Part shown: positions 26,622-35,008 of the stretch, in pieces
How the letters are laid out: each line of letters starts with the position of its first letter
Position numbering within the stretch: the first letter of the stretch is position 1
Source: Actinomyces israelii DSM 43320
GTDB taxonomy: Bacteria; Actinomycetota; Actinomycetes; Actinomycetales; Actinomycetaceae
Assembly: GCF_000711965.1 (NCBI RefSeq)
Contig: NZ_JONS01000009.1
Span: forward strand, 62,001-126,000
Length of the DNA: 64,000 nucleotides
Reading direction: 5' to 3'
Program-made: the position numbers and the translations under genes
The notes under the pieces: generated by a model
What the model was told of the DNA's origin: nothing
The model's database searches: none
The model's input: only the letters and a program-made list of their open reading frames with translations

Positions 26622-27560
26622 TCAGGCCAGCCCCAGACCGCACTCGGCCAGGTAGGTGCGCATGTTGATGGCGTTCTGCTTGGGGAAGGACGGGTCGCAG
26701 GGGTAGCAGTCCTGCTCGCAGATCACGTAGAGGGGCTTGTCGAGCTCGGCCAGGGCGTCGACGAAGGCGTGCATCTCGGGCAGGCCGGCCGGCGGGCAGA
26801 CCGAGGCGCCCTTGGTGACGGCCTCGCCGAAGGGCCAGTCCTTCTCGTGGGCCTCGCGGGTGATGTCCTCGTCGAAGGCCTTGATGTGGACGTAGGTGAT
26901 GCGCTCGGGGTACTTCCTGCACAGCTCGATCGGGTCGCCGCCCCCGTAGACCACGTGCCCGGAGTCCAGGCAGAGGTTGACGTAGGCGGGGTCGGTGGCG
27001 TCGAAGATGCGGGCGATCTCCTCGGGCGTCTCGATGTGGGAGTCGCCGTGCGGGTGCAGGACCATCTTCAGGCCGTAGTCATCCAGGAGCATCTGCCCCA
27101 GGGCGTTGGCGTGCTCGACGTAGAGCTTCCAGGCGTCGTCGCTGAGCACGCGGTCGTCGGTCCACTCCCAGGTCTTGTCGTCGCGGTAGAGCGGGGGCAG
27201 GTGGACGATGTACTCGGCACCGACGGCGGCGTGGGTCTCGGCGATGGCGCGGAAGGTCCTCAGCGTGGTCTCCCAGGCCTCCTGCTTGTGCAGGATGCCC
27301 CAGCCGGTGCCGGCGACGACGCGCATGCCGAACTCGTCGCACCACTTCTGGAGCTCCTTGGGGTCGGTCGGGAAGTACCCGAAGGGCCCGGTCTCGATCA
27401 CCTCGAAGCCGGCCTCGGCCATCTCCTGCCAGGCCTGGCGGGGGGCCATCTGCTTGGGGTCGTCCGGGAACCACACGCCCCACTGGTCGGGGCACACGCC
27501 GATGGTCAGCTTGGAGTACTTCGGGTTGGTCGTGTTGACAGCCTTTGATGGCTCAGACAT
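26622..27560 (-). CDS. Xylose-isomerase-like TIM barrel in the iolG operon
   Basis: A 312-aa sugar isomerase/epimerase-family protein. It begins LTIGVCPDQWGVWFPDDPKQ and has FEVIETGPFGYFP, then metal-site blocks LKMVLHPHGDSHIET, VNLCLDSGHVVYGGGD, ITYVHIKAFDEDI and a C-terminal CEQDCYP. The His/Glu/Asp pattern parallels IolE, but the N-terminus does not. A second dehydratase or inosose isomerase (IolI-like) is plausible. GAGGAGCG precedes ATG 27560. A weak -35 with a type-A operator next to it controls it. Confidence 0.85.
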   Translation of the reverse strand: MSEPSKAVNTTNPKYSKLTIGVCPDQWGVWFPDDPKQMAPRQAWQEMAEAGFEVIETGPFGYFPTDPKELQKWCDEFGMRVVAGTGWGILHKQEAWETTLRTFRAIAETHAAVGAEYIVHLPPLYRDDKTWEWTDDRVLSDDAWKLYVEHANALGQMLLDDYGLKMVLHPHGDSHIETPEEIARIFDATDPAYVNLCLDSGHVVYGGGDPIELCRKYPERITYVHIKAFDEDITREAHEKDWPFGEAVTKGASVCPPAGLPEMHAFVDALAELDKPLYVICEQDCYPCDPSFPKQNAINMRTYLAECGLGLA

Positions 27561-27586
27561 CGTTGTCGCTCCTCATCGAGGTTACA

Positions 27587-27657
27587 TCCGAATCGTTTCG
27601 GACATGACTCAGGATAACGAATCCGACCCCGACACGCTAGATCTTTGTACTGACAAA
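27587..27657 (-). promoter_or_regulatory. Promoter and operators for the 27560-25565 operon
   Basis: On the minus strand TTTGTCAGTACAAA (type A, 27657-27644) ends 4 nt before a poor -35 TAGCGT (27639-27634); 17 nt on is TATCCT (27616-27611). A separate palindrome TCCGAATCGTTTCGGA (27587-27602) covers the start region and could bind another regulator. Confidence 0.7.
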
Positions 27658-27740
27658 TTTGTCCGGCTTTCGCCCCGGCCGTCTCCGCCCGGCCCGGGAG
27701 CCGCACGCCGCCGCGGGCCGCCCGCGCCCCCCACGGCCCC

Positions 27741-27776
27741 GGCGGCGGGTCCCACGCGTGCGCGGGGCCCGCCGCC
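27741..27776 (-). terminator. Hairpin downstream of iolD
   Basis: GGCGGCGGGTCCC (27741-27753) pairs with GGGGCCCGCCGCC (27764-27776) with one G-U pair. It lies 36 nt past the iolD stop at 27812. Confidence 0.7.
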
Positions 27777-27811
27777 GTCGTCCCGCAGGGCCTCCACGAG
27801 GCCGCAGGGCC

Positions 27812-29719
27812 TCACAGGTAGTGGCGCTGAGGCCTGCGGTCCTGGAGGTACTGCTCGTAGGCCCTCTGCGTGGACTCCAGGCGGGAGACGCCCGAGACCG
27901 CCACGTCCCACCAGGAGGATCCCGGCGGGTTGGGGCCGTACAGGTCGGTCTCGATGTGGATCATCGCGGCCTCGTCGCCGGCGTGGGCCTCGGCGTAGGC
28001 CTTCTTGAAGTCCTCGATGCTGGAGACCCGGTAGACCTTCAGCCCCCAGGACTCGGCGTTGGCGGCGATGTCCACGCCCTTGACGTTCTCGGTGTCCTCC
28101 AGGTGGGAGCCGGCGCCGCGCTGACGGTACTTGGTGCCGAAGCGCTGCGAGCCGTGGGACTCCGAGAGCGCCCCGATGGAGCAGAAGCCGTAGTTCTGCA
28201 GGAGCACGTAGATGACCTTGATGTTCTCCTGGACGACCGTGGCCAGCTCCATGGGGAGCATCTGGTAGGTCCCGTCGCCCACGATGGAGACGACCTCGGA
28301 CTCGGGGCGGGCGAGCTTGCAGCCCAGGCCCGCCGGGATCTCGTAGCCCATGCAGGAGAAGGCGTACTCCACGTGGTACTGCACGGGCGTCCTGGCCTGC
28401 CACAGGGCCTGCAGGTCGCCGGGCATGGAGCCCGCGGCGTTGATGACGATGTCCTCGTCCCCCATGAGCTCGTTGAGCGCGCCGAAGACCTCCGTCTGGG
28501 CGGGCAGCGGCCCGTGGCCCAGGTGGTAGCAGCGCTCGGTCCTGGCGAACCAGGACTCGCGCTCGGCAGCGATCTCGCGGGAGTAGTCCTCGCTGACGCG
28601 GTAGCCCTCCAGGGCCGCGGTCAGGGCGGTCAGGGCCTCGCGGGCGTCGGCCACGACCATCTCGGCGCTCTGCTTGGCGGCGTCGAAGGGCGTGACGTTG
28701 ATGTTGACGAAGCGCACCCCCGGGTCCTTGAACTGGGTCTTGGAGGCGGTGGTGAAGTCCGAGTACCGGGTGCCGACGCCAATGACCAGGTCGGCCCTGT
28801 CGGCGATGTGGTTGCCCGAGTCCCCGCCGGTGGAGCCCACTCCGCCGATGGCGCAGGGGTGGTCGTAGCTGATGGCGCCCTTGCCGGCCTGGGTGTCGGC
28901 CACCGGGATGCCGGTGGCGGTGGCGAAGGCGCGCAGCTGCTCGGAGGCCTCGGAGTAGATGGTCCCGCCCCCGGAGATGACCATGGGGCGCCTGGCCGCC
29001 CTGATGAGGGCGACGGCGCGCTCCAGGGCGGCGGGCTCGGGCACGGGCCGGCGCACGTGCCACACGCGCTTGCGGAACAGCTCGACGGGCCAGTCGTGGG
29101 CCTCGGCCTGGACGTCCTGGGGCATGGCCAGGACGACGGCGCCGGTCTCGGCCGGGTCGGTGAGCACCCGCATGGCGTTCAGCAGCGAGGGGATGAGCTG
29201 CTCGGGGCGGTTGATCCGGTCGAAGAAGCGGGCCACGGGCCGGAAGCAGTCGTTGACCGTGACGTCGAGGCTGGTCGGGTCCTCGAGCTGCTGGAGGACC
29301 GGGTCGGGGACCCGGGTGGCGAACTGGTCGGAGGGGAGGATCAGCACCGGGACGCGGTTCGTGGTGGCCAGGGCCGCGCCGGTGACCATATTGAGCGAGC
29401 CGGGGCCGATCGAGGCGGTGATCATGTAGGTCGACATCCGGTTGCGGACCTTGGCGAAGGCCGAGGCGGCGTGGACGGCGCCCTGCTCGTTGCGGGGCAT
29501 GATGTAGGGCATCTCGCCCTCGCCCGGGTCGGGGGCGATCTCGTTCTGCAGCAGCGCCTGGCCGATGCCGGCGACGTTGCCGTGCCCGAAGATGCCCAGG
29601 GCGCCGGCGATGAGGCGGTGCTCGACGCCGTCGCGCTCGGTGTACTGGTTGGTCAGGAACCGGATGGTCGCCTGGGCGACCGTCAGGCGGATGGTGCCGG
29701 CGTAGGCTTCATTGCTCAC
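27812..29719 (-). CDS. iolD: THcHDO hydrolase (IolD)
   Basis: Thiamine-diphosphate enzyme that opens the ring of 3D-(3,5/4)-trihydroxycyclohexane-1,2-dione to 5-deoxyglucuronate. The 635-aa protein has the three acetolactate-synthase-like domains: an N-terminal pyrimidine-binding domain (EQGAVHAASAFAKVRNRMST), a central domain (RRPMVISGGGTIYSEA) and a C-terminal diphosphate-binding domain with VSIVGDGTYQMLPMELATVV and QNYGFCSIGALSE. The GTG start at 29719 has AGAGAAGAG upstream. It is the fourth gene of the iolC operon, 42 nt after iolB. Confidence 0.95.
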   Translation of the reverse strand: MSNEAYAGTIRLTVAQATIRFLTNQYTERDGVEHRLIAGALGIFGHGNVAGIGQALLQNEIAPDPGEGEMPYIMPRNEQGAVHAASAFAKVRNRMSTYMITASIGPGSLNMVTGAALATTNRVPVLILPSDQFATRVPDPVLQQLEDPTSLDVTVNDCFRPVARFFDRINRPEQLIPSLLNAMRVLTDPAETGAVVLAMPQDVQAEAHDWPVELFRKRVWHVRRPVPEPAALERAVALIRAARRPMVISGGGTIYSEASEQLRAFATATGIPVADTQAGKGAISYDHPCAIGGVGSTGGDSGNHIADRADLVIGVGTRYSDFTTASKTQFKDPGVRFVNINVTPFDAAKQSAEMVVADAREALTALTAALEGYRVSEDYSREIAAERESWFARTERCYHLGHGPLPAQTEVFGALNELMGDEDIVINAAGSMPGDLQALWQARTPVQYHVEYAFSCMGYEIPAGLGCKLARPESEVVSIVGDGTYQMLPMELATVVQENIKVIYVLLQNYGFCSIGALSESHGSQRFGTKYRQRGAGSHLEDTENVKGVDIAANAESWGLKVYRVSSIEDFKKAYAEAHAGDEAAMIHIETDLYGPNPPGSSWWDVAVSGVSRLESTQRAYEQYLQDRRPQRHYL

Positions 29720-29761
29720 GATGTGCGCTCTTCTCTGGTGGTTGTCGGTGCGGTGCGTCGA

Positions 29762-30631
29762 TCAGCGGGTCATGGGCAGGCGGGGGTCGATCTCCTGGTC
29801 CTCCCAGGTGCCGCGGATCCAGTGGTGGGCGGGGTCGTCGGGGGCGAGCCAGGCCAGGTCCTCGTCGGGTCCGGCCATGACATTGAGGTAGTACATGTCG
29901 TAGCCGGGGGCGGCCACGCACGGGCCGTGGTAGCCGTGGGGCACGAGCGCGACGTCGCCGTCGCGCACCTCCGTGCACAGGTCGATCGGCCTGCCGGGAT
30001 CGGAGGCGTAGGTGCGGTGCAGGCCGAAGCCGGGGTCCCCGGCAGGCGAGGGGGCGATCTCGAAGTAGTAGATCTCCTCCAGCTCGCGCTCGTCGGCGCC
30101 CCTGCGGTCGTGCTTGTGGGCCGGGTAGGAGGACCAGTTGCCGCCCGGGGTGAGCACCTCGCAGCACAGCAGGTGGGAGGTCTCGACCCCATTGTTCAGG
30201 GCGTAGTTGTTGACCTGGCGCGAGCAGTCGCCGGCCCCGCGCAGGTCGGTGCGCACCTGGTCGCGCCCCAGGTGGCGCACCGGCAGGTCGCGCACGGCGA
30301 TCGCTGCGGGCAGGGCGAAGCGCCCGCCCGCCGCCGAGGTGAGGGTGAAGGAGGTGCGGCGCGGCACGTAGAGGGAGTCGGTGATCTCCTCGAACACGCC
30401 GGAGCGCCCGGCGAGCTCGTAGGTCTCGCCGCCCGTCTCCACGGCGGCGGCGCCCGCCAGCGGCAGGACGAGGAGCTCGTAGTCGCCGGTCTCCAGGGCG
30501 AGGGTCTCCCCCGCCTCCAGGACCGCCACGCGCAGGCCGGAGTAGGTCCATCCGGCGTCGGCGGCGGAGATGTCGACGGTGAGGGAGTCGTGGCCGGTCG
30601 AGCCGGCGGGGACGTGGATGTCGAGTGTCAT
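29762..30631 (-). CDS. iolB: 5-deoxy-glucuronate isomerase (IolB)
   Basis: Isomerises 5-deoxyglucuronate to 2-deoxy-5-keto-gluconate. The 289-aa double beta-helix protein contains the metal-site WSSYPAHKHDR, ELEEIYYFEIAPS, HRTYASDPGRPIDLCTEV and DVALVPHGYHGPCVAAPGYD, all in family order. Its ATG (30631) overlaps the stop of the aldolase gene by 4 nt (ATGA), implying coupled translation. The frame is open far upstream, but that is antisense shadow. Confidence 0.95.
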   Translation of the reverse strand: MTLDIHVPAGSTGHDSLTVDISAADAGWTYSGLRVAVLEAGETLALETGDYELLVLPLAGAAAVETGGETYELAGRSGVFEEITDSLYVPRRTSFTLTSAAGGRFALPAAIAVRDLPVRHLGRDQVRTDLRGAGDCSRQVNNYALNNGVETSHLLCCEVLTPGGNWSSYPAHKHDRRGADERELEEIYYFEIAPSPAGDPGFGLHRTYASDPGRPIDLCTEVRDGDVALVPHGYHGPCVAAPGYDMYYLNVMAGPDEDLAWLAPDDPAHHWIRGTWEDQEIDPRLPMTR

Positions 30632-31506
30632 GAGAGCAGTCCTACGGTGTTGTCGACGGCGCCGGCGACGTCGTCGTCGGGCGGGAAGAGCAGGGAGCGG
30701 CCGATGACCAGTCCCTTGACGGTGGGCAGGGCCAGCGCCCTGGCCCAGGAGGCGCGGGCGGCCTCCGGGTCCTCGCTCACCGCGCCGCCCAGGATAAGGG
30801 CGGGCAGCGTGGAGGCCTCCGTGACGCGCTCCATGTCGGCCACGGCGGGCAGCTTGAGCCAGGTGTGGGCGCTGGTGCGCCCCAGGCCGGAGGCGATGGC
30901 CATGGAGGCGATGACGGCGTCCGGGCTGAGGTCGTTGACCACCCTGCCGTCGCTCCACCGCGAGATGAAGGGCTCGACCATGGCCATGACGCCCCGCTCG
31001 GCGAGGTCGTCGACGGCGCGGGCGCAGGCGGCGAGCGTGTCCGCGGTCCTGGGGTCCTCGTAGTTGACGCGCAGCAGCATCTTGCCGCCGTCGAGCCCGG
31101 CGTCCGCGACCCCGCGGGCGTCGTAGCCGGTGAAGCGGTCGTCCATCTCGAAGGCCGCGCCGGCCAGCCCGCCGCGGTTCATGGAGCCGTAGACGAGCTT
31201 GCCGTCCAGGGCGCCGAGCAGGGCGAGGTCCTCGATCATGTCCGCGGTGCCCAGGAAGCCGTTGACGCCGGGCCGGTCCAGGGCGGTCACGCAGCGGGCC
31301 AGCACGTCCTCGCGCGAGGCCATGGCCATGGGGGCGCCGCCGGCCGCGAGCGCGCCGCGGGCGGGGTGGTCGCAGGCGATGATCATGAGCTTGCCGTCGC
31401 CCTCGGGGAGGGTCCCGCGGGGGCGGTCGGCCAGCGTCCGGGCGATGCGCTCGGGAGCGTGGGCGCGGATGTCCACGATCCTGTCGGTCAGCGGGGTGGG
31501 GGGCAT
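30628..31506 (-). CDS. Cgl0158-type beta/alpha-barrel aldolase
   Basis: A 292-aa protein of the Cgl0158 (beta/alpha)8 family found in actinobacterial inositol clusters. It shows KLMIIACDHPARGALAAGG near the start, NGFLGTADMIEDLALLGALD, YGSMNRGGLAGAAFEMDDRF and WLKLPAVADMERVTEA, where a Lys sits at a class-I-aldolase-like strand end. It occupies the operon position of the missing iolJ. It is therefore the likely 2-deoxy-5-keto-gluconate-6-phosphate aldolase, giving dihydroxyacetone phosphate and malonate semialdehyde. It starts 3 nt after the iolC stop. Confidence 0.8.
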   Translation of the reverse strand: MPPTPLTDRIVDIRAHAPERIARTLADRPRGTLPEGDGKLMIIACDHPARGALAAGGAPMAMASREDVLARCVTALDRPGVNGFLGTADMIEDLALLGALDGKLVYGSMNRGGLAGAAFEMDDRFTGYDARGVADAGLDGGKMLLRVNYEDPRTADTLAACARAVDDLAERGVMAMVEPFISRWSDGRVVNDLSPDAVIASMAIASGLGRTSAHTWLKLPAVADMERVTEASTLPALILGGAVSEDPEAARASWARALALPTVKGLVIGRSLLFPPDDDVAGAVDNTVGLLS

Positions 31507-31509
31507 ATG

Positions 31510-32502
31510 TCACAGGTCCTTGAGGTTCGGGGCGCACTGGTCGCGGTGGGCGCGCATGACGTTGAGCAGCTCGGGCTCGGCGGGCATCGCGGTGGAGCAC
31601 TCGATGCGCTCGCAGACGATGGCTCCGGCGGTCGAGGCCGCGAAGATCGTCTTCTCCAGCGACCAGCCCGACAGCAGCCCGTGGCAGACGGCACCGCCGA
31701 AGGCGTCGCCGGCGCCCAGGCCGTTCTTGGTGGTGGCCGGGGTCACGGGCATCTCGATGCGCTCGTCGCGGGTCTTGGCGAGGGTCCCGAGCGGGCCCTG
31801 CTTGACAATGGCCAGCTCGACGCCGGCGTCGAGCAGGGCGTCGGCGGCGCGCTCGGGCTCGGTCTCGCCGACGGCGACGCGGCACTCCTCGCGGTTGCCG
31901 ATGGCCACGGTCGTCCTGGGCAGGACGGCGGAGACGGCCTCGTGGGCGGTGGCCTCATCGGGCCAGAACATGGCCCGGTAGTCCAGGTCGATAATGGTGT
32001 GCGTCTTGCGCCCGCGGGCCTCCAGGGCGGCGTTGTGGGCGGAGCGGGAGGGCTCCTTGCTCAGCCCGGTGGCGGAGACCCAGAAGATCCGCGCATCGCG
32101 CACCGCGCCCAGGGGGACGTCCTCCTCGGTCAGCTCCAGGTCGGGGGCGGAGGGCTCGCGGTAGAAGTAGAGGGGGAAGTCGTCGGGCGGGAAGATCTCG
32201 CAGAAGGTGACGGGCGTGTTGAACTCCGGCTTGGTGACGACGTAGTCGTCGTAGACGCCCAGGCGGCGCATCTCGGCGCACACGAACCGCCCGAAGGGGT
32301 CGTCGCCGACGCCGGTGACGACGGCCGAGCGGTGGCGGTAGCGGGAGGCGGCAACAGCGACGTTGGTCGGGCTGCCCCCCAGGAACTTGCCGAAGGACTC
32401 CACGTCCTCCAGTCCCACCCCGATCTGGAGCGGGTAGATGTCGACGCCGCAGCGTCCAATGGTGAGAACATCGAGTGGCGGGGCTTGAAGAGGGGCGGTC
32501 AT
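31510..32502 (-). CDS. iolC: 5-dehydro-2-deoxygluconokinase (IolC)
   Basis: PfkB-family kinase that phosphorylates 2-deoxy-5-keto-gluconate at C6. The 330-aa protein begins DVLTIGRCGVDIYPLQIGVG, has FLGGSPTNVAVAASRY for substrate binding, and the PfkB signature TTKNGLGAGDAFGGAVCHGL with its catalytic Asp. It starts at ATG 32502; the upstream frame to 32664 has no ribosome site and crosses the promoter. First gene of the iolC-aldolase-iolB-iolD operon, divergent from the GntR gene at 32742. Confidence 0.95.
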   Translation of the reverse strand: MTAPLQAPPLDVLTIGRCGVDIYPLQIGVGLEDVESFGKFLGGSPTNVAVAASRYRHRSAVVTGVGDDPFGRFVCAEMRRLGVYDDYVVTKPEFNTPVTFCEIFPPDDFPLYFYREPSAPDLELTEEDVPLGAVRDARIFWVSATGLSKEPSRSAHNAALEARGRKTHTIIDLDYRAMFWPDEATAHEAVSAVLPRTTVAIGNREECRVAVGETEPERAADALLDAGVELAIVKQGPLGTLAKTRDERIEMPVTPATTKNGLGAGDAFGGAVCHGLLSGWSLEKTIFAASTAGAIVCERIECSTAMPAEPELLNVMRAHRDQCAPNLKDL

Positions 32503-32565
32503 AATGGTCCCTTCCACATCATCGGGGCGGGTGTGTCGCGGGGCTCGTGGCGAGCCGATGCCCAC

Positions 32566-32612
32566 AGCCTGCCGCACCGACGCGTCCCCGTCAAGAGGTT
32601 TGTCCGAACAAA
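32566..32612 (-). promoter_or_regulatory. iolC promoter with type-A operator
   Basis: On the minus strand TTTGTTCGGACAAA (32612-32599) ends 4 nt before TTGACG (32594-32589), with CAGGCT (32571-32566) after a 17-nt spacer. The operator-to-promoter distance matches those at 17419, 27644 and 33623. Confidence 0.75.
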
Positions 32613-32741
32613 TCCGGGTTGGATCTCGGCAGCCGGGCTCGACACCGGGCCGGCAGCCGGACACAACCGAACACGCCCGATGACGACGCGGCGGCTCACT
32701 GTCTGTATTATGAGTTGCCCCATTGACTTCAGGGAACTCCC

Positions 32742-33488
32742 ATGCCCATCACACCGTTCCAGCCCAACATCGCCATCGATCGTACGAGCGATGTTCCGCT
32801 CTACAGCCAGATCGCAGAGGCGCTCGCCGCCCTCATCCTCGACGGCACCCTGGCACCCGGCACCCGCATCGAGGACGAGGTCTCCATGGCACGGCGCCTG
32901 GAGGTCTCGCGCCCCACCACCAGACAGGCGCTTCAGCGCCTCGTCGACCGCGGCCTCATCTCGCGACGGCGCGGAGCAGGGACGGTCGTGACCTCCCCGC
33001 ACGTGCGCAGGCCGATGGAGCTGTCGAGTCTTCTGGCGGACCTGACCAAGAACGGGCACGCGGTATCCACATCCATCACCGAGTACTCCATGCACCCGGC
33101 CGACGAGGAGGAGGCGGAGCACCTCGGCATCGAGCCGGGCACGAACGTGACGAGGATCAAGCGTGTGCGCAGCGCCGACGGCGAGCCGATCGCCCTGATG
33201 GAGAACCTCCTGCCGGCGGCGATCGCCCCCTCCCACGAGGAGCTGGAGCAGGACGGGCTCTACAACCTGCTGCGCACCCAGGGCGTGGTGCCCTCCACCG
33301 CCACGCAGTCCATCGGCGCCCGCAACGCGACGCCCGCCGAGGCCGAGGCGCTCGACGAGAAGCGCCGCGCGGCCCTGCTGACGGTCACCCGCACGGCCTA
33401 CGACTCCTCGGGCACCGTCATCGAGTACGGCACGCACGTCTACCGCGCCTCGCGCTACTCCTTCGAGACGACCCTCTTCAACGCCTAG
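32742..33488 (+). CDS. GntR/HutC-family regulator, likely inositol regulator
   Basis: A 248-aa regulator. The N-terminal winged helix reads DVPLYSQIAEALAALILDGT, then EVSMARRLEVSRPTTRQALQ and ISRRRGAGTVV; the C-terminal UTRA effector domain spans ~90-240 and ends RASRYSFETTLFNA. HutC-type proteins bind short palindromes and respond to sugar or acid metabolites. It is divergent from iolC across a type-A operator, so it is the best candidate to bind TTTGT-N4-ACAAA. The C. glutamicum inositol regulator IolR is also a GntR protein, and the site resembles its reported motif. Confidence 0.9.
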   Translation: MPITPFQPNIAIDRTSDVPLYSQIAEALAALILDGTLAPGTRIEDEVSMARRLEVSRPTTRQALQRLVDRGLISRRRGAGTVVTSPHVRRPMELSSLLADLTKNGHAVSTSITEYSMHPADEEEAEHLGIEPGTNVTRIKRVRSADGEPIALMENLLPAAIAPSHEELEQDGLYNLLRTQGVVPSTATQSIGARNATPAEAEALDEKRRAALLTVTRTAYDSSGTVIEYGTHVYRASRYSFETTLFNA

Positions 33489-33520
33489 CCGCGCGGGCCC
33501 GCACCTCCCGCCCCGCTCCC

Positions 33521-33566
33521 TTGCCGAGATCGGTTCACTTCCGCACCGAGATCGGTTCGGCTCGCC
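33521..33566 (+). repeat. Gene-end repeat (copy G), two units
   Basis: TTGCCGAGATCGGTTCACTT, then CCGCACCGAGATCGGTTC, starts 32 nt after the GntR stop (33488) and reads in the same sense as that gene. Confidence 0.8.
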
Positions 33567-33622
33567 GGCGCCCGCAGCGAGCAGGCCGCCCGTCGCTCCG
33601 ACCGAACCGCCAACCGCCCCGA

Positions 33623-33668
33623 TTTGTATGGACAAATTCTTGACATCTGCGCCGTGTGCCACTTGAAT
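33623..33668 (+). promoter_or_regulatory. Promoter with type-A operator, transaldolase-family gene
   Basis: TTTGTATGGACAAA (33623-33636) ends 3 nt before a consensus -35 TTGACA (33640-33645). TTGAAT (33663-33668) is the -10 after 17 nt. The operator centre is near -45. Confidence 0.8.
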
Positions 33669-33733
33669 GGGGCGCAAGAGCCGCAACCGGCGACGACGCC
33701 TCCCGCGGCCGATCACCCCCATGGAGTATGCCG

Positions 33734-34810
33734 ATGAGCAATGACTACACACCCGGCCCCCTTCTTGAGGCCTCTCGCACCACGCCGACCGCCCTGTGGA
33801 ACGACTCCGCGGATCCCGATGAGCTCCGCCAGTCGATCTCCTTCGGCGGCGTCGGCGCGACCTGCAACCCGACCATCGCCTACACCTGCATCAACCTGAA
33901 GAAGGACCGCTGGCTGCCCCGCATCGCCGAGCTGGCCGAGGAGATGCCCGAGGCGACCGAGTCCGAGATCGGCTGGCAGGTCGTTCGCGAGCTGAGCATG
34001 GAGGCCGCCAAGCTGCTCGAGCCCGCCTTCGAGGAGCACAGGGGCCGCAACGGGCGCCTGTCCATGCAGACCGACCCGCGCCTGGCTCGCAGCGCCAAGG
34101 CCCTGGCGGACCAGGCCGAGGAGTTCTCCAAGCTGACGAAGAACATCATCGTCAAGATCCCGGCCACCTCCGTGGGCGTCAGGGCCATCGAGGACGCCAC
34201 CTACCGGGGCGTGTCCGTCAACGTGACGGTCTCCTTCTCAGTGCCGCAGGCCGTCGCCACGGGCGAGGCCATCGAGCGCGGCCTCAAGCGCCGCGAGGCC
34301 GAGGGCAAGGACATCTCCACCATGGGCCCGGTGGTCACCCTCATGGTCGGCCGCCTGGACGACTGGATCAAGATCGTCGCCAAGCGCGACAACCTCTTCC
34401 TCGACCCGGGCCACCTGGAGTGGGCCGGCGTGGCCGCCTTCAAGCGCGCCTACCAGGAGTTCCAGTCCCGCGGCCTGCGCGCACGCCCGCTGTCGGCCGC
34501 CTTCCGCAACGTCATGCACTGGTCCGAGCTCGTCGGCGGGGACGTGGTCATCTCCCCGCCCTTCAAGTGGCAGAGGCTCATCAACGACTCCGGCTACAAG
34601 GTCGAGCCCCGCATGGACGTTCCGGTCGCGCCGGAGATCATGAAGACGCTCAAGTCCATCCCCGAGTTCGTGCGCGCCTACGAGCCCGACGGCATGACTC
34701 CCGAGGAGTTCGACACCTACGGGGCGACCGTGCGCACCCTGCGCGGCTTCCTCCAGGCCGACGCCGACCTGGACACGCTGGTCCGCGACGTCATCATGCC
34801 CCAGCCGTGA
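33734..34810 (+). CDS. Transaldolase-family protein
   Basis: A 358-aa TIM-barrel protein of the transaldolase family. It shows SFGGVGATCNPTIAYTCINL near the start, GRLSMQTDPRLARS, NIIVKIPATSVGVRAIED (the Schiff-base Lys is the one in VKIPAT) and VSVNVTVSFSVPQAV. Standard transaldolases have TxNPS and KIPAT in this order. Here GATCNPT and the extra length suggest a subfamily acting on another substrate. It is divergent from no gene, carries its own type-A promoter, and is followed by an IdhA-type dehydrogenase. A role in the carbon flow from polyols is inferred. Confidence 0.85.
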   Translation: MSNDYTPGPLLEASRTTPTALWNDSADPDELRQSISFGGVGATCNPTIAYTCINLKKDRWLPRIAELAEEMPEATESEIGWQVVRELSMEAAKLLEPAFEEHRGRNGRLSMQTDPRLARSAKALADQAEEFSKLTKNIIVKIPATSVGVRAIEDATYRGVSVNVTVSFSVPQAVATGEAIERGLKRREAEGKDISTMGPVVTLMVGRLDDWIKIVAKRDNLFLDPGHLEWAGVAAFKRAYQEFQSRGLRARPLSAAFRNVMHWSELVGGDVVISPPFKWQRLINDSGYKVEPRMDVPVAPEIMKTLKSIPEFVRAYEPDGMTPEEFDTYGATVRTLRGFLQADADLDTLVRDVIMPQP

Positions 34811-34827
34811 GCCCGAGGCCATGATCT

Positions 34828-34913
34828 CCCGACGTCGGTCGGGGGGTCCCGGCCGCTGCGCCGTGCCCGCCCCGGCCGGCCGCTGCGCCGTGCCCGCCCC
34901 GGCCGACGTCGGG
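34828..34913. repeat. 27-nt tandem duplication inside an inverted repeat
   Basis: GGCCGCTGCGCCGTGCCCGC and three more bases occur at 34851-34873 and again at 34878-34900 (27-nt period). The pair is enclosed by CCCGACGTCGG (34828-34838) and CCGACGTCGGG (34903-34913), which could form a stem. It lies directly after the transaldolase-family stop and may be its terminator. Confidence 0.65.
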
Positions 34914-35008
34914 ATTTCCCGGGCCCAGTGCTGACGCGCGTCACCATCCGCATCCACCACCGCCAACCACTAGAACACCAGCACCGCTCACTACAAGGAA
35001 GTCCTGAC

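Noticed and set aside
27587-27602. TCCGAATCGTTTCGGA as a third operator class
   Set aside because: Symmetric, but I found only one copy in the window, so it is recorded only as part of the promoter entry.
27659-31063. 1134-codon open frame on the + strand
   Set aside because: Exact antisense of iolD, iolB and the aldolase gene, all of which have clear family motifs on the minus strand.
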